DNA of 64,000 bases from Apium graveolens. Its lineage: Eukaryota > Streptophyta > Magnoliopsida > Apiales > Apiaceae. Shown here piece by piece: positions 15,873 through 26,700 of this stretch (position 1 is its first letter; every line of letters begins with the position of its first letter). The notes beneath the pieces are model-generated. The model saw only the letters and a program-made list of their open reading frames with translations, was not told the DNA's origin and ran no database searches. A program made the translations under genes and the position numbers. Location: contig NC_133650.1 in NCBI RefSeq assembly GCF_009905375.1, forward strand, positions 295,987,957 through 296,051,956, written 5' to 3'.

Positions 15873-16131
15873 AACCGCGATTTTAGAAGTTTTGGGTCTT
15901 TTGCAATTTTTAATAATTTGTTAGAAGTCGTTTTTCATTAGGTTTCCTTTTCCTTTTCGCACAAGTTTCTTTCCAGTATTCATAGGCATCATGAGACATT
16001 GTAAGTTCTCATTTTTTTGATTGATTTATAATAAACGGGGTTTTCCTCACAATTATCGATTTTCGGTATTCTTAGGTAGAATCAACGAATCTCGATCTAG
16101 CTTTTCTGTCTGTCACGTACCCGCTGCATCA
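15842..16131 (+). repeat. 3' LTR of gypsy element 1
   Basis: 290 bp copy of the 5' LTR, preceded by the purine-rich GGGCGGAA and followed by the target duplication GTTTG. Confidence 0.88.
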
Positions 16132-16136
16132 GTTTG

Positions 16137-17395
16137 CCATTCTTACAGGGAATTTAATGAAGTAACTAATAATATTACACAACTGACTTCATTATATTTA
16201 TGCTAAAAATCTGATGTGTTATTAGGCGGAACCGGAAATTCGAAAAATCTTAACGTAAATAATCTAATAATAAAAATTACACCATGATTAACCGAAAGCG
16301 GACACAACTATTTTATAGCTGATTGGACTTGGAAAAATCTTACTAGTTTCCTTAGAACATTCATGAACTTTGGCTCTGCAACTGTATGTTTGCACTTATA
16401 CTCCAGAATTAGTCTCGTATATTGTGATCAGGTTTACTTGTGAGTGTTATATTTTGTGTTGACTGTAATGAACCGAGGCTGTTTTACAGTGTAGATTGAT
16501 ATGTTATATTCTATTGCTCTTTTCCCCAGGACTAGGAAAACATACGGCTATAGAAGGATTTTATTCTGCATTTACAAGGACTTCCTGTTATACACTATTA
16601 TTTTCGTTGTTCTTCTTCCATTCCCTTTTTCTGTGTAAAAGGATGAAAAAGAAAGATGAATTATCTCAATCGATCCCCGCTATCAAAAAGTAGTATATTA
16701 GAAATTCATTGTTATGGTAGGGTTTTTATTTAGATTGAAACCCGGTTTAGCATGATATATCAGAAGTAAAGTTTTTGTTGTACAGTTTTTGTTTCTTGAA
16801 GTCATGTTATAGTTTTACGGCAATTGCTCTACCAGTAAATACTACTCCAGTAAACTGCTAGTCTGTTTCCAAATAAACCTTTTTTTATGTGGTATGATTT
16901 TTAATCTGTAGGATCGGTGGTGTACATTTGAGTTTTGAGGTCCTCAGAGTTTTTTGATAGTGATATTAATATCTACCTCGTCTCAGAAAGAACATTATCA
17001 ATTTTTTCATTACTAATTTGTCTGGGGGAACAACTGAGAACTGCACAAATCAGGAGCAGATACGAAAAGGCTGAACATGTTCGGTTAGCTTAGATTTGCC
17101 TCAGACCTAAACTTGCTAAAAAGAGAGTTTGGCTCTGACCTGAAATGTTCAGATTGGAGCTATTTATCAGGAAAAACGATAATCATCTGACAAAAAAAAT
17201 TACAATCCAGATCCCCCTTTTGTTTGGTATTGTGTAGAAAGCGCATGCCAATGGTTGTATTTTTTTTCTAATTGATTACACACGCACACGGAGGAGTTCT
17301 GATCTCCCGCAATAGGGTACAAGAGCTCAATCAATGCACCAACACTTTACAAGCCAATGGTTGTATTGTTGGACATATAAGACTTCAGATTAGTA
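16137..17395. other. Gene-free stretch with a possible terminal exon
   Basis: An acceptor-like CTTTTCCCCAG at 16519-16529 precedes an open frame to 16693 that includes a hydrophobic segment (TLLFSLFFFHSLFLC) and a lysine-rich end. It could be the last exon of the gene hit at 9545, but the phase cannot be fixed and no family is recognised. A 19 bp direct repeat around GCCAATGGTTGTATT occurs at about 17246 and 17354. Nothing else is seen. Confidence 0.25.
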
Positions 17396-17619
17396 TGTAA
17401 GAGAAAACATGATTGTAGAATATAGAGAGATGTATTTTTATTGATAGGCATGAACTTATTTTATACTGCATAACAGCTACATCAGTGCAGAAAATCAAGT
17501 TTAATTATACAATTAAATCCTCTAACAGATAGGTGCCATATAATCAATCAAATAGAGATATTCCGGGACCTTAATTACAGCATAAAGATTGAACTCCTGA
17601 TTATCAGCTTCAAGAATCA
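17396..17619 (-). repeat. 3' LTR of copia element
   Basis: Matches 21627-21842 with many substitutions. Plus-strand ends are TGTAAGAG and AAGAATCA, so on the element's strand it runs TG...CA. The left edge is inferred. Confidence 0.65.
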
Positions 17620-17721
17620 TATCTCCTCCTTGATTCTGGATCTGCAAACACCAAGCTTATGCCTCAGGAATTCATATCTATTTTTTGGAAGTGCCTTAGT
17701 GAGAATGGCGGCACTTTGATC

Positions 17722-18384
17722 TTATGAACTGCAGTGAATCAATTGCACCTCCCCTTCTCTCTGGACTTCTCTTAAAAAATAGAACTTAATTTTAAAATGC
17801 TTTGTCTTGTCATGAAAAACTGATTTATCGACAATTGAAATTACAGTTTGGTTGTCCACAAATATAGTCATACCTTCATGTTGCTCCATGTGCAAATCCG
17901 TCATTATTTTCCTTGACAATAAGGCTTGATTAATAGCAGCAGTAGCAGCTACAAACTCAGCTTCAGCTGTGGATTGGGCTGTTATTTCCTTTTTCTTTGA
18001 ACTCCAGGAGAACACTCCAGAACCAAAGCTAAAACAATACCTTAATGTGATTTCTATGTCATCTTCACATCCATCTAAATCGCTATCAGCATAACCATGG
18101 AGTCGGAAATTTTTAACTTGACTAAACTTTATCCCAAAATCAGTTGTACCTTTAACATATCATAAAATTCTTTTACCTGCTTGTAAGTGAATTTCACTAG
18201 CATAATGCATATACCTTGAAAGGATACTCACAACATTCATAATATTCGGCCTTGTTGTGGTCAGATACATCAAACATCCGATTAAGCTTCTATAGAGTCC
18301 TTCATCAACTTTAGGAGCGCCATCTTTTTCATATAACCTCACTTTGTTATTCATCGGGGTCGCAGAAGGCTTGCATTCATCCAT
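17722..18384 (-). pseudogene. RNase H region, copia element
   Basis: Two frames, 18160-18384 (GLYRSLIGCLMYLTTTRPN) and 17722-18015 (SWSSKKKEITAQSTAEAEF), are the connection and RNase H motifs of copia. A frame break lies between them. Confidence 0.8.
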
Positions 18385-18447
18385 ATTAAACTTCTTCAGA
18401 ATTTCCTTGGCGTATTTCTTTTGAAATATGAAAATCTCATTCGTATT

Positions 18448-19089
18448 TTACTGCACTTTCATGCCAAGAAAAAATGTCATCTTTCCGAGATATGTCATCT
18501 CGAACACAGCTTTCATTTCTTCTTTAAAGCAGTCTATCTGATTTAAGTTGCTACTTGTTACAAGCAAATCATCAACGTATAGTGATACAACCAGAATTTT
18601 GTTATCCGATTTCTTGACATAAAGTGTGGCTTCACTTAGACTTTTAGTGAAATCCAAACTTAACAAATGAGTGTCGATTCTGCTGTACCACGTTCTTGGA
18701 GCTTGTCTACATCCATACAAGGCCTTTATCAGTCGATATACCTTGTCCTCTTTTCCTTTACAAACAAACCCTCCTGATTGCTCAACAAAAATTTCTTCCT
18801 CCAATAAACCATTCAAAAATTCTGATTTGACGTCCATTTGGTGTATTGTCCAGCCCTTTTGTGCAGCTAGAGCCAACAACATCCTTATAGTTTCCATCCT
18901 CGCAACTGGAGCAAATGTTTCAGAAAAGTCCACCCCATAAATCTGAGCATACCCCTTAACAACAAGTTGTGCCTTATACTTGTTTATAGAACCATCGGTA
19001 TTGAACTTGGTTCCATAAACACACTTGACTCCTATAGCTTTTTTATGTTTAGGCATGTCCACCAACTCCCATGTCTGATTTTTTTTCAA
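18448..19089 (-). pseudogene. Reverse transcriptase region, copia element
   Basis: It contains KAQLVVKGYAQIYGVDFSET, the QMDVKSEFLNG box, YGCRQAPRTWY and the intact catalytic SLYVDDLLVT. This is the copia-type RVT_2 domain. The frame ends at 18448 by a stop. Confidence 0.88.
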
Positions 19090-19164
19090 TCATTTTAAGC
19101 TCCTCCTTCATTGCAGCTACCCACTTCTGATCAGTTGCAGCTGCTTCGTACCCCGCGGGTTCCA

Positions 19165-20322
19165 TTAAAGCGACATTGCATTTTTGATAAATCTCTGAAA
19201 GTAGCTTGGTTCCTCTAATAAGATCATCATCCACGTTATCATCCTCCTGGATCTTGACTTGCTTATCATTTTCCCAATTCCATTTTTCCGACTCAATAAA
19301 ATGAACATCTCTGCTGATTGTAATTTGGTTATTCTGTGATTGATAGATCCTGTAGGCATTTGGAGTGTAACCAACAAATATTCCAGCATCTGATTTCTTA
19401 TCCAAATTGTCTCTCTTAACTTGAGGAATATGAGAGAAACATAGACAACCGAATGTTTTTAAATTAAAAATTTGGGTTTGTATTCATACCATACTTTAAA
19501 TGGAGTCATTATCCTTAAAGCTTTTGTTGGCAATGTGTTTAGTAAGAAAACCGATGTATGCGCAGTCTCGGCCCAAAATTTCTTTGGCATCCCTTTGTCA
19601 TGAAGTAAACACCTTGACATCTCCATGATTGTCCGATTTTTTCTCTCCACAACATCGTTCTGTTGAGGAGTATAAAACGCTGTCAACTGATGTTCAATTC
19701 ATGCATTTCTACAAAATTTATTGAACTTTTCAGAGGTATATTTAGTTCCGTTATCAGATCTGATCATCATAATTTTGCTTTTACTCTGAGTCTCAACCAA
19801 AGCCTTAAAAGTACCAAAGATATCTGCAACTTCATATTTTTGTTTCATAAGATATATCCAGCACATTCTCGAATAGTCATCAATAAACGCAATATAGTAT
19901 TTAATGCCATTTAAAGATGGTGTACTCATTGGTCCTACCACGTTTGTGTGTATCAGTTGCAACTTCTCTGTGACCCTCCAAGCATTATTTTGTTGGAAAG
20001 GGAGTCTATTTTGTTTTCCATACTGACATGCAACACATTTAGGTGGCTCATCTCCTAATGCAGGAAACCCTCTCGCCATGTTGTTCTTCTCCATAAACAG
20101 TAGAGCAGCATGATGAAAGTGCCCCAATCTTGTCTGCCACAACATTGTGCTATTATCCTCTTTGTGTACAGCAACCTGCTCTTCATTTGTCAAATCCAGG
20201 ACGAAACTTTTACCTTTTATCAGAACTTTGTAAATATCTACACCTCTTGCATCTTTAATAACACAATTGTTGTCACCAAACAACACCTTGTAACCTTTTT
20301 CTGTCAACTGAGAAACACTCAA
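19165..20322 (-). pseudogene. GAG-pre-integrase and integrase region, copia element
   Basis: 20322-19699 has the zinc-binding LWQTRLGHFHH...CVACQYGKQ region and the integrase core. The first catalytic residue is Asn (LIHTNVVGP, where copia has Asp), while RSDNGTKY keeps the second. 19686-19459 has the Glu box (VVERKNRTIMEM). 19405-19165 is the linker to reverse transcriptase (DAGIFVGYTPNAYRIY). A stop or shift separates each piece. Confidence 0.82.
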
Positions 20323-20396
20323 CAGGTTCTGATTAATTTCAGGAACATATAAGACATCAGGAATAAATTTCGAACATGTATGACATTGAATTTCAA

Positions 20397-20816
20397 TTAT
20401 TCTTTTTCTTTTACTGCAATATATGCTCCATTTCCAACTCTGGCCTTAGAAACAATAGCCTCGTTAAGATCTCTGAAGAGTTCTCGATTATATGTCATGT
20501 GATTTGTACAACCACTATCTATAAGCCAACTTTTTGTTGTATTCTGAGCAGAAAAACATGATGTTACAAACAACTGCTCCTCATCTTGATATTTATTTTC
20601 ATCAGCCTTGGCTTCCCCTTGTTGAAACTTGCACATCCTTTCCATGGGTCCTAACTGACCGCATTTGTGATATTTAATATATGGTCTCCACCAACATCTG
20701 TTTGGAGAATGATTAGTTTTTTTGCAATAGGAGCAAGGTGGAAAGATCTGAGTGTTGTTATTTTGATTGCTTTCGTTGCTTGAAAAATCTCCAGGTTTGT
20801 TGATTTTATCCTGCAA
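20397..20816 (-). pseudogene. gag zinc knuckle and protease region, copia element
   Basis: CSYCKKTNHSPNRC is a CX2CX4HX4C knuckle. A second, degenerate knuckle follows (KCGQLGPMERMC). WLIDSGCTNHMTYN is the copia aspartic protease motif with DSG intact. Confidence 0.82.
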
Positions 20817-21010
20817 ATTTCTGTTTTTCCCACCATTTTTGCTGAATGATTTGGCTTAATAAGCACCTTCCACAGATCCTTCCTCCCTCGTAAGCCTCCT
20901 TTGTTCTTGTGCCTTTAATGCATTTAACAACTCTGTTAATGTAATGTTTGACAGACCTTTAGAGTTTTCCAACGATGAAATTGTAACTTCGAATTTCTGA
21001 GGAAGTGTAA

Positions 21011-21520
21011 CTAGTATCTTTTGAACAATTCTAGAATCTTTTGAACAATTCTAAAATCTGGAAATTCTGTACCAAGGAGTTTAACTTTATTAGCAATTCC
21101 AAGAAGTCTATCCGAATATACCTTGATTGTTTCAGATTCTTTCATTCTTTGCATCTCAAATTCCCTAACTAGATTCAACACTTGCCTTCCTTTAATTTTT
21201 TCATCTCCTTCGTATTCGCTTTTGAGAAAATTCCAAATTTCAAAAGTTGTCTTCATTGTCATAATCCTTGTGAATATATCTGATGAGACAGAAGCAAACA
21301 AAGTAGCTCTTGCCTTCGATTTTTTTGTCTTCCTTTCCTTATGATACCTTAATTGAGCCATGGTTGGATTATCAACCAAATGAGGAAGTTTGTAATCCTC
21401 TTCTACTGGTTCCCACAGATCATTTGCCTCAAGGTATGCTTCCATTCTAGCCGCCAATATATGATAGTTTTCACCATTAAACGCAGGTGGTGCAATGCTG
21501 TTGAAATGTTCTGAATCCAT
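21011..21520 (-). pseudogene. gag N-terminal region, copia element
   Basis: It begins MDSEHFNSIAPPAFNGENYH and includes the conserved IWNFLKSEYEGDEKIKG and RQVLNLVREFEMQRM helices of copia gag. The frame is lost at a 20 bp tandem duplication (21016-21055). Confidence 0.82.
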
Positions 21521-21626
21521 TCTGAATTAGAGATTTTCTTTCTGTGTGTGTGTTTGTGTTTCTTTGAGGTGTGTGTTGAGGAGATGTGTTTGACAGTTTG
21601 TTTTCAATAGCACGTGTCCCTTAAGA

Positions 21627-21842
21627 GAAAACATGATTGTAGAATATATAGCGATATATTTTATGGATAGGCATGAACTTATTTTATACTGCATAGCAGC
21701 TACATCAGTGCAAGAAATCAAATTTAATTTTACAATAAAATTCTCTAACAGATAGGTAACATATAATCAGCCAAATAGAAATATTCCGAGATTTTAATTA
21801 CAGCATAAAGATTGAACTTCTGATTATCAGCTTCAACAATCG
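21627..21842 (-). repeat. 5' LTR of copia element
   Basis: Homologous to 17396-17619. Its internal border is changed and no primer-binding site is recognisable next to it. Confidence 0.6.
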
Positions 21843-22782
21843 TATTCATTAACATGTATTCTCTTCTTTTGTGTATATATATTGAGCAAAAGCTTGTTTG
21901 AAGAGTCATCTCTACTCATCGTTTAGGCTCCCTCAGCCAAGTTTCCTTACTGTATATATTGTCCTAATTTGATCATTTTCAGTTTTTTTTTCTTTCACAA
22001 ATTAGTTTGCGAGATAACTTGTTTAGCCAAAATGTAGCTCGTTTGATTTGCATTCCCAGCATTGATATACCCAGTTAGCACAGAATGCACCTACACTACT
22101 TGGGTACGGTTACGAACCTGAACGCTTATAATCATACAAATTTTCTAATCATATATTGTAGAATCTTATTCATTATAATTACATTTTTTTTATTTAAATC
22201 CAACCACAGATAAGGTTACTTATCAAAACAGAATTAAAATTTAATCATTAAAGGAGGAAAAAGAAAATATATATGATGAAGCTTTCCATAATTGCTCTTG
22301 AAATCAATAAGCAGGAAACTAGGCTTTGCTGAATATTATTTATGCAGTGTTTACGTTAAACAGAAAGCAGGAAATTAGGCTTTGCTGAACCCGTTTTTAT
22401 GCATCGTGTCGTGTTATCTCGTGCGTTCAGAAGCATAAGCATGATTTGCAACTCGTGCCTGAAGTTGAAAAAATTTTATGCTTCTGAACGCACAAGATGA
22501 TGAAGCTCTAGGTCTAAACAGTAAGGTCTTAACTGATTATTACTTCTCAGTCTCCCACAACTTTCGATATGCAATCAACAGAACAAAAAATGATCTCTAT
22601 TACAAAAAACATTAGTTTCTTGGTGAAAAGCAAGAGTTACATATGGTATATGAGTATAGCATACACGGAACTAATGCAGTGCTAGTATTAAACATATGAA
22701 GATATAACCTTATACAATTACTAAGAACTTGTAAACTAGAAACTGGTCATCTTCATCACCCGTTATCCTTTTCATGTTATTC
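21843..22782. other. Region downstream of the GRAS gene, with a hairpin
   Basis: It includes the 3'UTR of the GRAS gene. There is a direct repeat of CAGGAAACTAGGCTTTGCTG (about 22312 and 22366). There is also an inverted repeat, GTGCGTTCAGAAGCATAA at 22421-22438 against 22476-22493, with a 37-base loop. No gene is recognised. Confidence 0.5.
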
Positions 22783-24555
22783 TTAGTGCCAAGCAGAGGC
22801 TGAAATAAGGTTCCGGTCTTTCCAACCTAACAGCATAGCTCCATCTATTTCCTCCAACTTGTAATGCTCCGAGTAGGACTTCAGCAAACCCCTTATGACA
22901 GAGTTAACGTAAGGACTCAGGGGAAACTGCTTGAATCCCGCCATTGTTAGCCTGGATTTCCACTTCCCCAATAGCTCATGTCGCTCCACTCTCTGCTTCC
23001 CCTCACAAGCTATAACGTTTACAATATCTCTTGCCAGACAGTGCTGCTCCACATTTATCCGCTCTTTCCTGTCTCTGGGTAGGCTAACATCTATAGACTC
23101 GAACATAGCTGCATAGTATTCCAGAGCTTCTACAAACCTAGGCAAAAACGGGGCAGTGTTTGTGTTCGATTCTTGCTCCACCAGAGTAACTACCTTCGGA
23201 GAAAGTGACTTCACAGTCCTCAGAAGTCCATCTCTGGGGTTGTTCACATCAACACTCTCATCTGGAGTATGGTGAAGCTGCAACGGGAAGTTCACAACAA
23301 GAGCCTCCCCTGGTCTTACCCCTAGCATATCCTGTGTAACATCTGGAGCAAAAACTGGCATTGCATGAAACTCAACAGGGATATTGAACTTCTCTGATAG
23401 TGCTTGTAGCCGTTTACCTACTGCCTCCAAACTGTCTCCACGGGCATATTTAGAAACAGGGTCATCAATTCCAGTAATCCGTACATAAGGAGCTCCTTTA
23501 GGTCTTGCTGCAAGCGCCTGTAAGAGGGTCATCCACTGTGTCCCCTGAGCGATTTGAAAGTCAATTATGTGAATGCGCTCCTCGTTTCTACAAGCTTCGG
23601 CTATGGCACCATTTGCTGCCATGTAACCAAACTTTAAGTAAGGGCAGATCTCATACAAAATATGCATGTAGGAAAGCAAGTCTTTTCCCTCCGGCTCTCT
23701 ACACCTGAGGGCTCTGTAAATATTATGGCCTGATTCCTCTTTCCTTGCAACCAGCCCTTCTACCATGTATGCACCAAGACGCTGTATTGGATCTCCAGTT
23801 ATGGAAACAGCACTCCTCACTGTTTCGATTAGTTTATCAAAATCATTGACTCTATTTTCATATAGAGCTCTGGCACATGCAACTAGTAAATGTTTGAGAT
23901 TGCTTGGTAGGTACCCCTGCAGAGAGATATCTTCTATTGCTCTGTGACGTTTCTCAGTACGCATCATATCTCCTTGTACATAAGTGGATCCATAGGATGC
24001 CTGCATAGGCTGAGATTGGAATATTTGTGGCGTCCTCTGATCCTGGCTCATTGTTATTGACCTCTGACCTGATATTTGAGGCCCATGATTGCGCCCCCAG
24101 GATGAATCAGGCCTGGTCACTTCTTCTTCATCAGGCCCCATTAAGGCAGTTTCTAGATTCTGCAGGGCATGATGTACGTTATGACCGTTATTGGTACCCT
24201 GTGCGAATGAAATCTCACCTGAGAAAAATTGTGGACTGTCATGAGACCGCTGGAAAGAATTACTATTTTCATGCGAAGAGTTGCATGAAGGACTGGCTCC
24301 TGAACTTGAAAATGAATGATTCTCCGTGCCTGAAAGTGAATGATTCTCCGTGGAGCTATACTGCTCCTGGGTATCACAAAGTATTGTATTGGTTTCACAA
24401 TCAAAATGATTCGAGAAAGGAGAGTTAGGCGAGTTTCTTGTGTCAAATTTCAAAGACCCAAACAACCTATTAGGTATAGAAGGATGAGAGGAGTAGGATA
24501 AGCCTGTATTGTTTACTCTGTAACTCAACAAGTGGTCTGAGTCCATGCTATACAA
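22783..24555 (-). CDS. SCL1: GRAS transcription factor, SCL1 type (PAT1 subfamily)
   Basis: A single coding exon of 590 residues. The N-terminal 200 residues are low-complexity (Ser, Asn, Gln) and include a short duplication around residues 69-84. The GRAS domain runs from about 215 to 590: leucine repeat I (NLKHLLVACARAL, 220), the VHIID box as IHIIDFQIAQGTQW (328-341), the PFYRE region (FVEALEYYAAMFESID) and the C-terminal SAW motif ending RNLISASAWH. The central block CREPEGKDLLSYMHILYEIC is characteristic of SCL1 within the PAT1 subfamily. Members act as nuclear transcriptional regulators in light, stress or developmental signalling. The start is set by MYSMDSDHLL. An in-frame alternative is Met4. 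Confidence 0.93.
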   Translation of the reverse strand: MYSMDSDHLLSYRVNNTGLSYSSHPSIPNRLFGSLKFDTRNSPNSPFSNHFDCETNTILCDTQEQYSSTENHSLSGTENHSFSSSGASPSCNSSHENSNSFQRSHDSPQFFSGEISFAQGTNNGHNVHHALQNLETALMGPDEEEVTRPDSSWGRNHGPQISGQRSITMSQDQRTPQIFQSQPMQASYGSTYVQGDMMRTEKRHRAIEDISLQGYLPSNLKHLLVACARALYENRVNDFDKLIETVRSAVSITGDPIQRLGAYMVEGLVARKEESGHNIYRALRCREPEGKDLLSYMHILYEICPYLKFGYMAANGAIAEACRNEERIHIIDFQIAQGTQWMTLLQALAARPKGAPYVRITGIDDPVSKYARGDSLEAVGKRLQALSEKFNIPVEFHAMPVFAPDVTQDMLGVRPGEALVVNFPLQLHHTPDESVDVNNPRDGLLRTVKSLSPKVVTLVEQESNTNTAPFLPRFVEALEYYAAMFESIDVSLPRDRKERINVEQHCLARDIVNVIACEGKQRVERHELLGKWKSRLTMAGFKQFPLSPYVNSVIRGLLKSYSEHYKLEEIDGAMLLGWKDRNLISASAWH

Positions 24556-24663
24556 TCAGCATCAGCTATATTAAGCCTAATAATAGATCTCTCCGGTTCT
24601 TGAGCAGATCAGTTCAGGTTCATAAATCTTTATCCAAAAATTAGACTGCGAAATAAAAGAAAC

Positions 24664-25791
24664 CTGCAAAACAGGAAAGCCTTGCGAGATTAGATACATA
24701 ATAAGTGAAAGATATGCTGGCTTCAACTAGAATATTAAACAAGCATCAATTATTCAGCTCCATCAGAATCTAAACTAACAGTTTGTAAACAAAGGGCACC
24801 ACAAGTTGCAAAAAAAGACACAACAAAAAACAGGTATGATCTAAACCAGATAACATATGCTTTTAGCACATGGATAACCACTATCTTTAAACCAATACAA
24901 CAGGGGCTCCTTTCACTTTAAATTTCACTGGAACACATGAATTGTTTTATAACCACTAGTCATTAACATAGATTAAAAGATGCTGGTAAAACAAATACTT
25001 TCATCTAGAATACAGAATACAAAGTGAGCAAGGATACAGAGGAATAAGATAAACTGAGATGTATACAATTATACAATAAAAATTTGCAAGTTGCAAATTT
25101 TTCATGAAAAACAAATGAAATATAATTATACAATAATAATTTGCAAGATGCAAACTTGTCACAAAAAACAAATGAAAACAACAACACAAATGGTAACTGT
25201 AAGCTAGTGACTTTTCAATGCAACAAGAAAAGCAAAGATTCAAGACAAAAACTACACCTCTCTGTGCTACTGGTACATGAAAGCTTTATTTGGTTGGTTC
25301 ACCTATAAAGCTAAACCTAAGAGGAGTTATGACTTATGATTCATTGTGGTATATATATACATGAAAAAGTTGTTTTTCACTATTAAATAGGAGACCCCGG
25401 AGATCATGTATGTCGTGCTTTTGCGGAATAATATGTTTTGCAAACCGAATATGTTACACATATATGATCTCTAACAGTGGTTTGAGTATATTAAAAATGT
25501 TATTATGATAAATGAAACTGGACCAGCACAGAAGATTACAAAAGCTTGAATTCAAACAAAAGCCAAGAATTTCAACACTTTGACAAAAAGAAATGCAAAT
25601 TTGGGAAAACAAAGTAAACGGTAGAGAAAATAGCACCAGAATTTCTAAAAAGTAGAACTTTTAGCTTTTGTTGTAATGATTAACAGTTGAATTTCAAGTT
25701 ACTAAGATAAAAAATCTACTAAACAAAAAACAGTTAAACATGTAGGTATAAAACTAATGAAAAGAGAGAGAAGGGGTAGTTGCAGTAGTAC
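24664..25791 (-). other. 5'UTR intron of the GRAS gene
   Basis: On the minus strand CATTTACAG|GTACTACTG (donor after 25792) and TTTTGCAG|GTTTC (acceptor, exon from 24663) define a 1128 bp intron in the leader. It contains a tandem duplication at about 25061-25178 built around AATTTGCAAGTTGCAAATTT. Confidence 0.6.
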
Positions 25792-25898
25792 CTGTAAATG
25801 AAGAGAACAAATAGTAAAAGAATGGGGATAAGATTAGAAGTGTAAGTAAACGTTGGAAATGAAATGGCTGACTAAAGAATGGAAAGGATATGAGCGTG

Positions 25899-25906
25899 TA
25901 TATATA
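25899..25906 (-). promoter_or_regulatory. TATA box of the GRAS gene
   Basis: TATATATA read on the minus strand, about 100 bases upstream of the inferred first-exon donor. The roughly 100-base untranslated exon 1 would lie at 25792 to about 25875. Confidence 0.5.
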
Positions 25907-26149
25907 AGGAAGGGGTGGATGTTTCGTATGAAGATGAGTGGGGGGAGTAACGTTAACGCCCAACAAATATAGATTACAAGCTGGGATAGGACCCTTGAGG
26001 CTTAAACGAATCGCTGGGGGAATTAACGTCTGACCGACCAAAGTACACGTCTACCATGTGGACCGTAGTTACAACCAACGCATTCTTGGTTACTTCCCCC
26101 TCCTTTCTTTTGTGTTAAAAAGATTCGTCCTTCCTACGCGCCCCCTGAC

Positions 26150-26530
26150 ACTATAACTAATCTGAGCCTCAGCGTGCTGTCCAGCCGAGTTTCGAGTATG
26201 ACGTAATTTGAGCCAAGATTAATCGAGTCCAGTTGAGCCAGCTCGTTTAATTAATCGAGCCTAAAATATGCCCGAACTTGACTAGTTTAATTTGACGACT
26301 CGAGCATAGCAAACGAGCCGATTTTAATGAGTCGGGCAAGTCAACTCGTTTAATTTTACACTTAATCGAGTCTAAACATTTACCCGAACTCGACTCGTTT
26401 AATTTTACAAATCGAGTCACCTTTACCCGAACTCGGTTCATTTAACTAAATAAATCAAGTCGAGCTCATTTAAACGAGTTCGAGTCTGACGAGCTTACGA
26501 GCTGCTCGACGAGAATTACAGTCGTAGTCG
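26150..26530. repeat. Degenerate CGAGT/AACTCG-rich repeat
   Basis: The phrase ACCCGAACTCGACTCGTTTA and variants recur several times (about 26270, 26385 and 26420), alternating with TTTTACA-AATCGAGT. Many stretches are self-complementary (CGAGTTCGAG). It looks like a degenerate tandem or fold-back repeat. The family is unknown. Confidence 0.5.
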
Positions 26531-26700
26531 TGCTCCCTCCAAATACTTTGTGATGGTTAAATCTATGCACACGCCTAGAACTCTTGACTGATTTCGATGC
26601 AACAAAATTTTTTTGTTATTCGTTGAAAAATTTGGACAACCTTTTCTATGTTAATTTATTTATACTCCGATGTTAATCAAGGAAAATCTTAAAATGTTAT

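Larger units (their letters stand above)
9545..16131 (+). mobile_element. Ty3/gypsy LTR retrotransposon (CRM-like), decayed
   Basis: LTRs at 9545-9833 and 15842-16131 begin TGATGCGGTGCG and end GCATCA. They are flanked by the 5 bp duplication GTTTG (9540-9544 and 16132-16136). The domain order gag, protease, reverse transcriptase, RNase H, integrase is that of Ty3/gypsy. There is no chromodomain in the usual position, and the integrase frame runs through the purine-rich tract into the 3' LTR. That layout is described for the centromeric CRM clade, so the clade call is an inference. Several stop codons, a mutated RT active site and a solo LTR inside gag make it inactive. Confidence 0.92.
17396..21842 (-). 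mobile_element. Ty1/copia LTR retrotransposon, decayed
   Basis: Homologous LTRs lie at about 17396-17619 (3' LTR) and 21627-21842 (5' LTR). Between them on the minus strand are gag, protease, integrase, reverse transcriptase and RNase H in copia order. A purine tract (minus AAGGAGGAGATATG) borders the 3' LTR. No target duplication could be confirmed and the LTR outer edges are approximate, in line with its age. Stops and frameshifts break the polyprotein into pieces. Confidence 0.85.

Noticed and set aside
24153..24446. ORFs opposite or overlapping the GRAS N-terminus
   Set aside because: They overlap the conserved GRAS frame and have no independent support.
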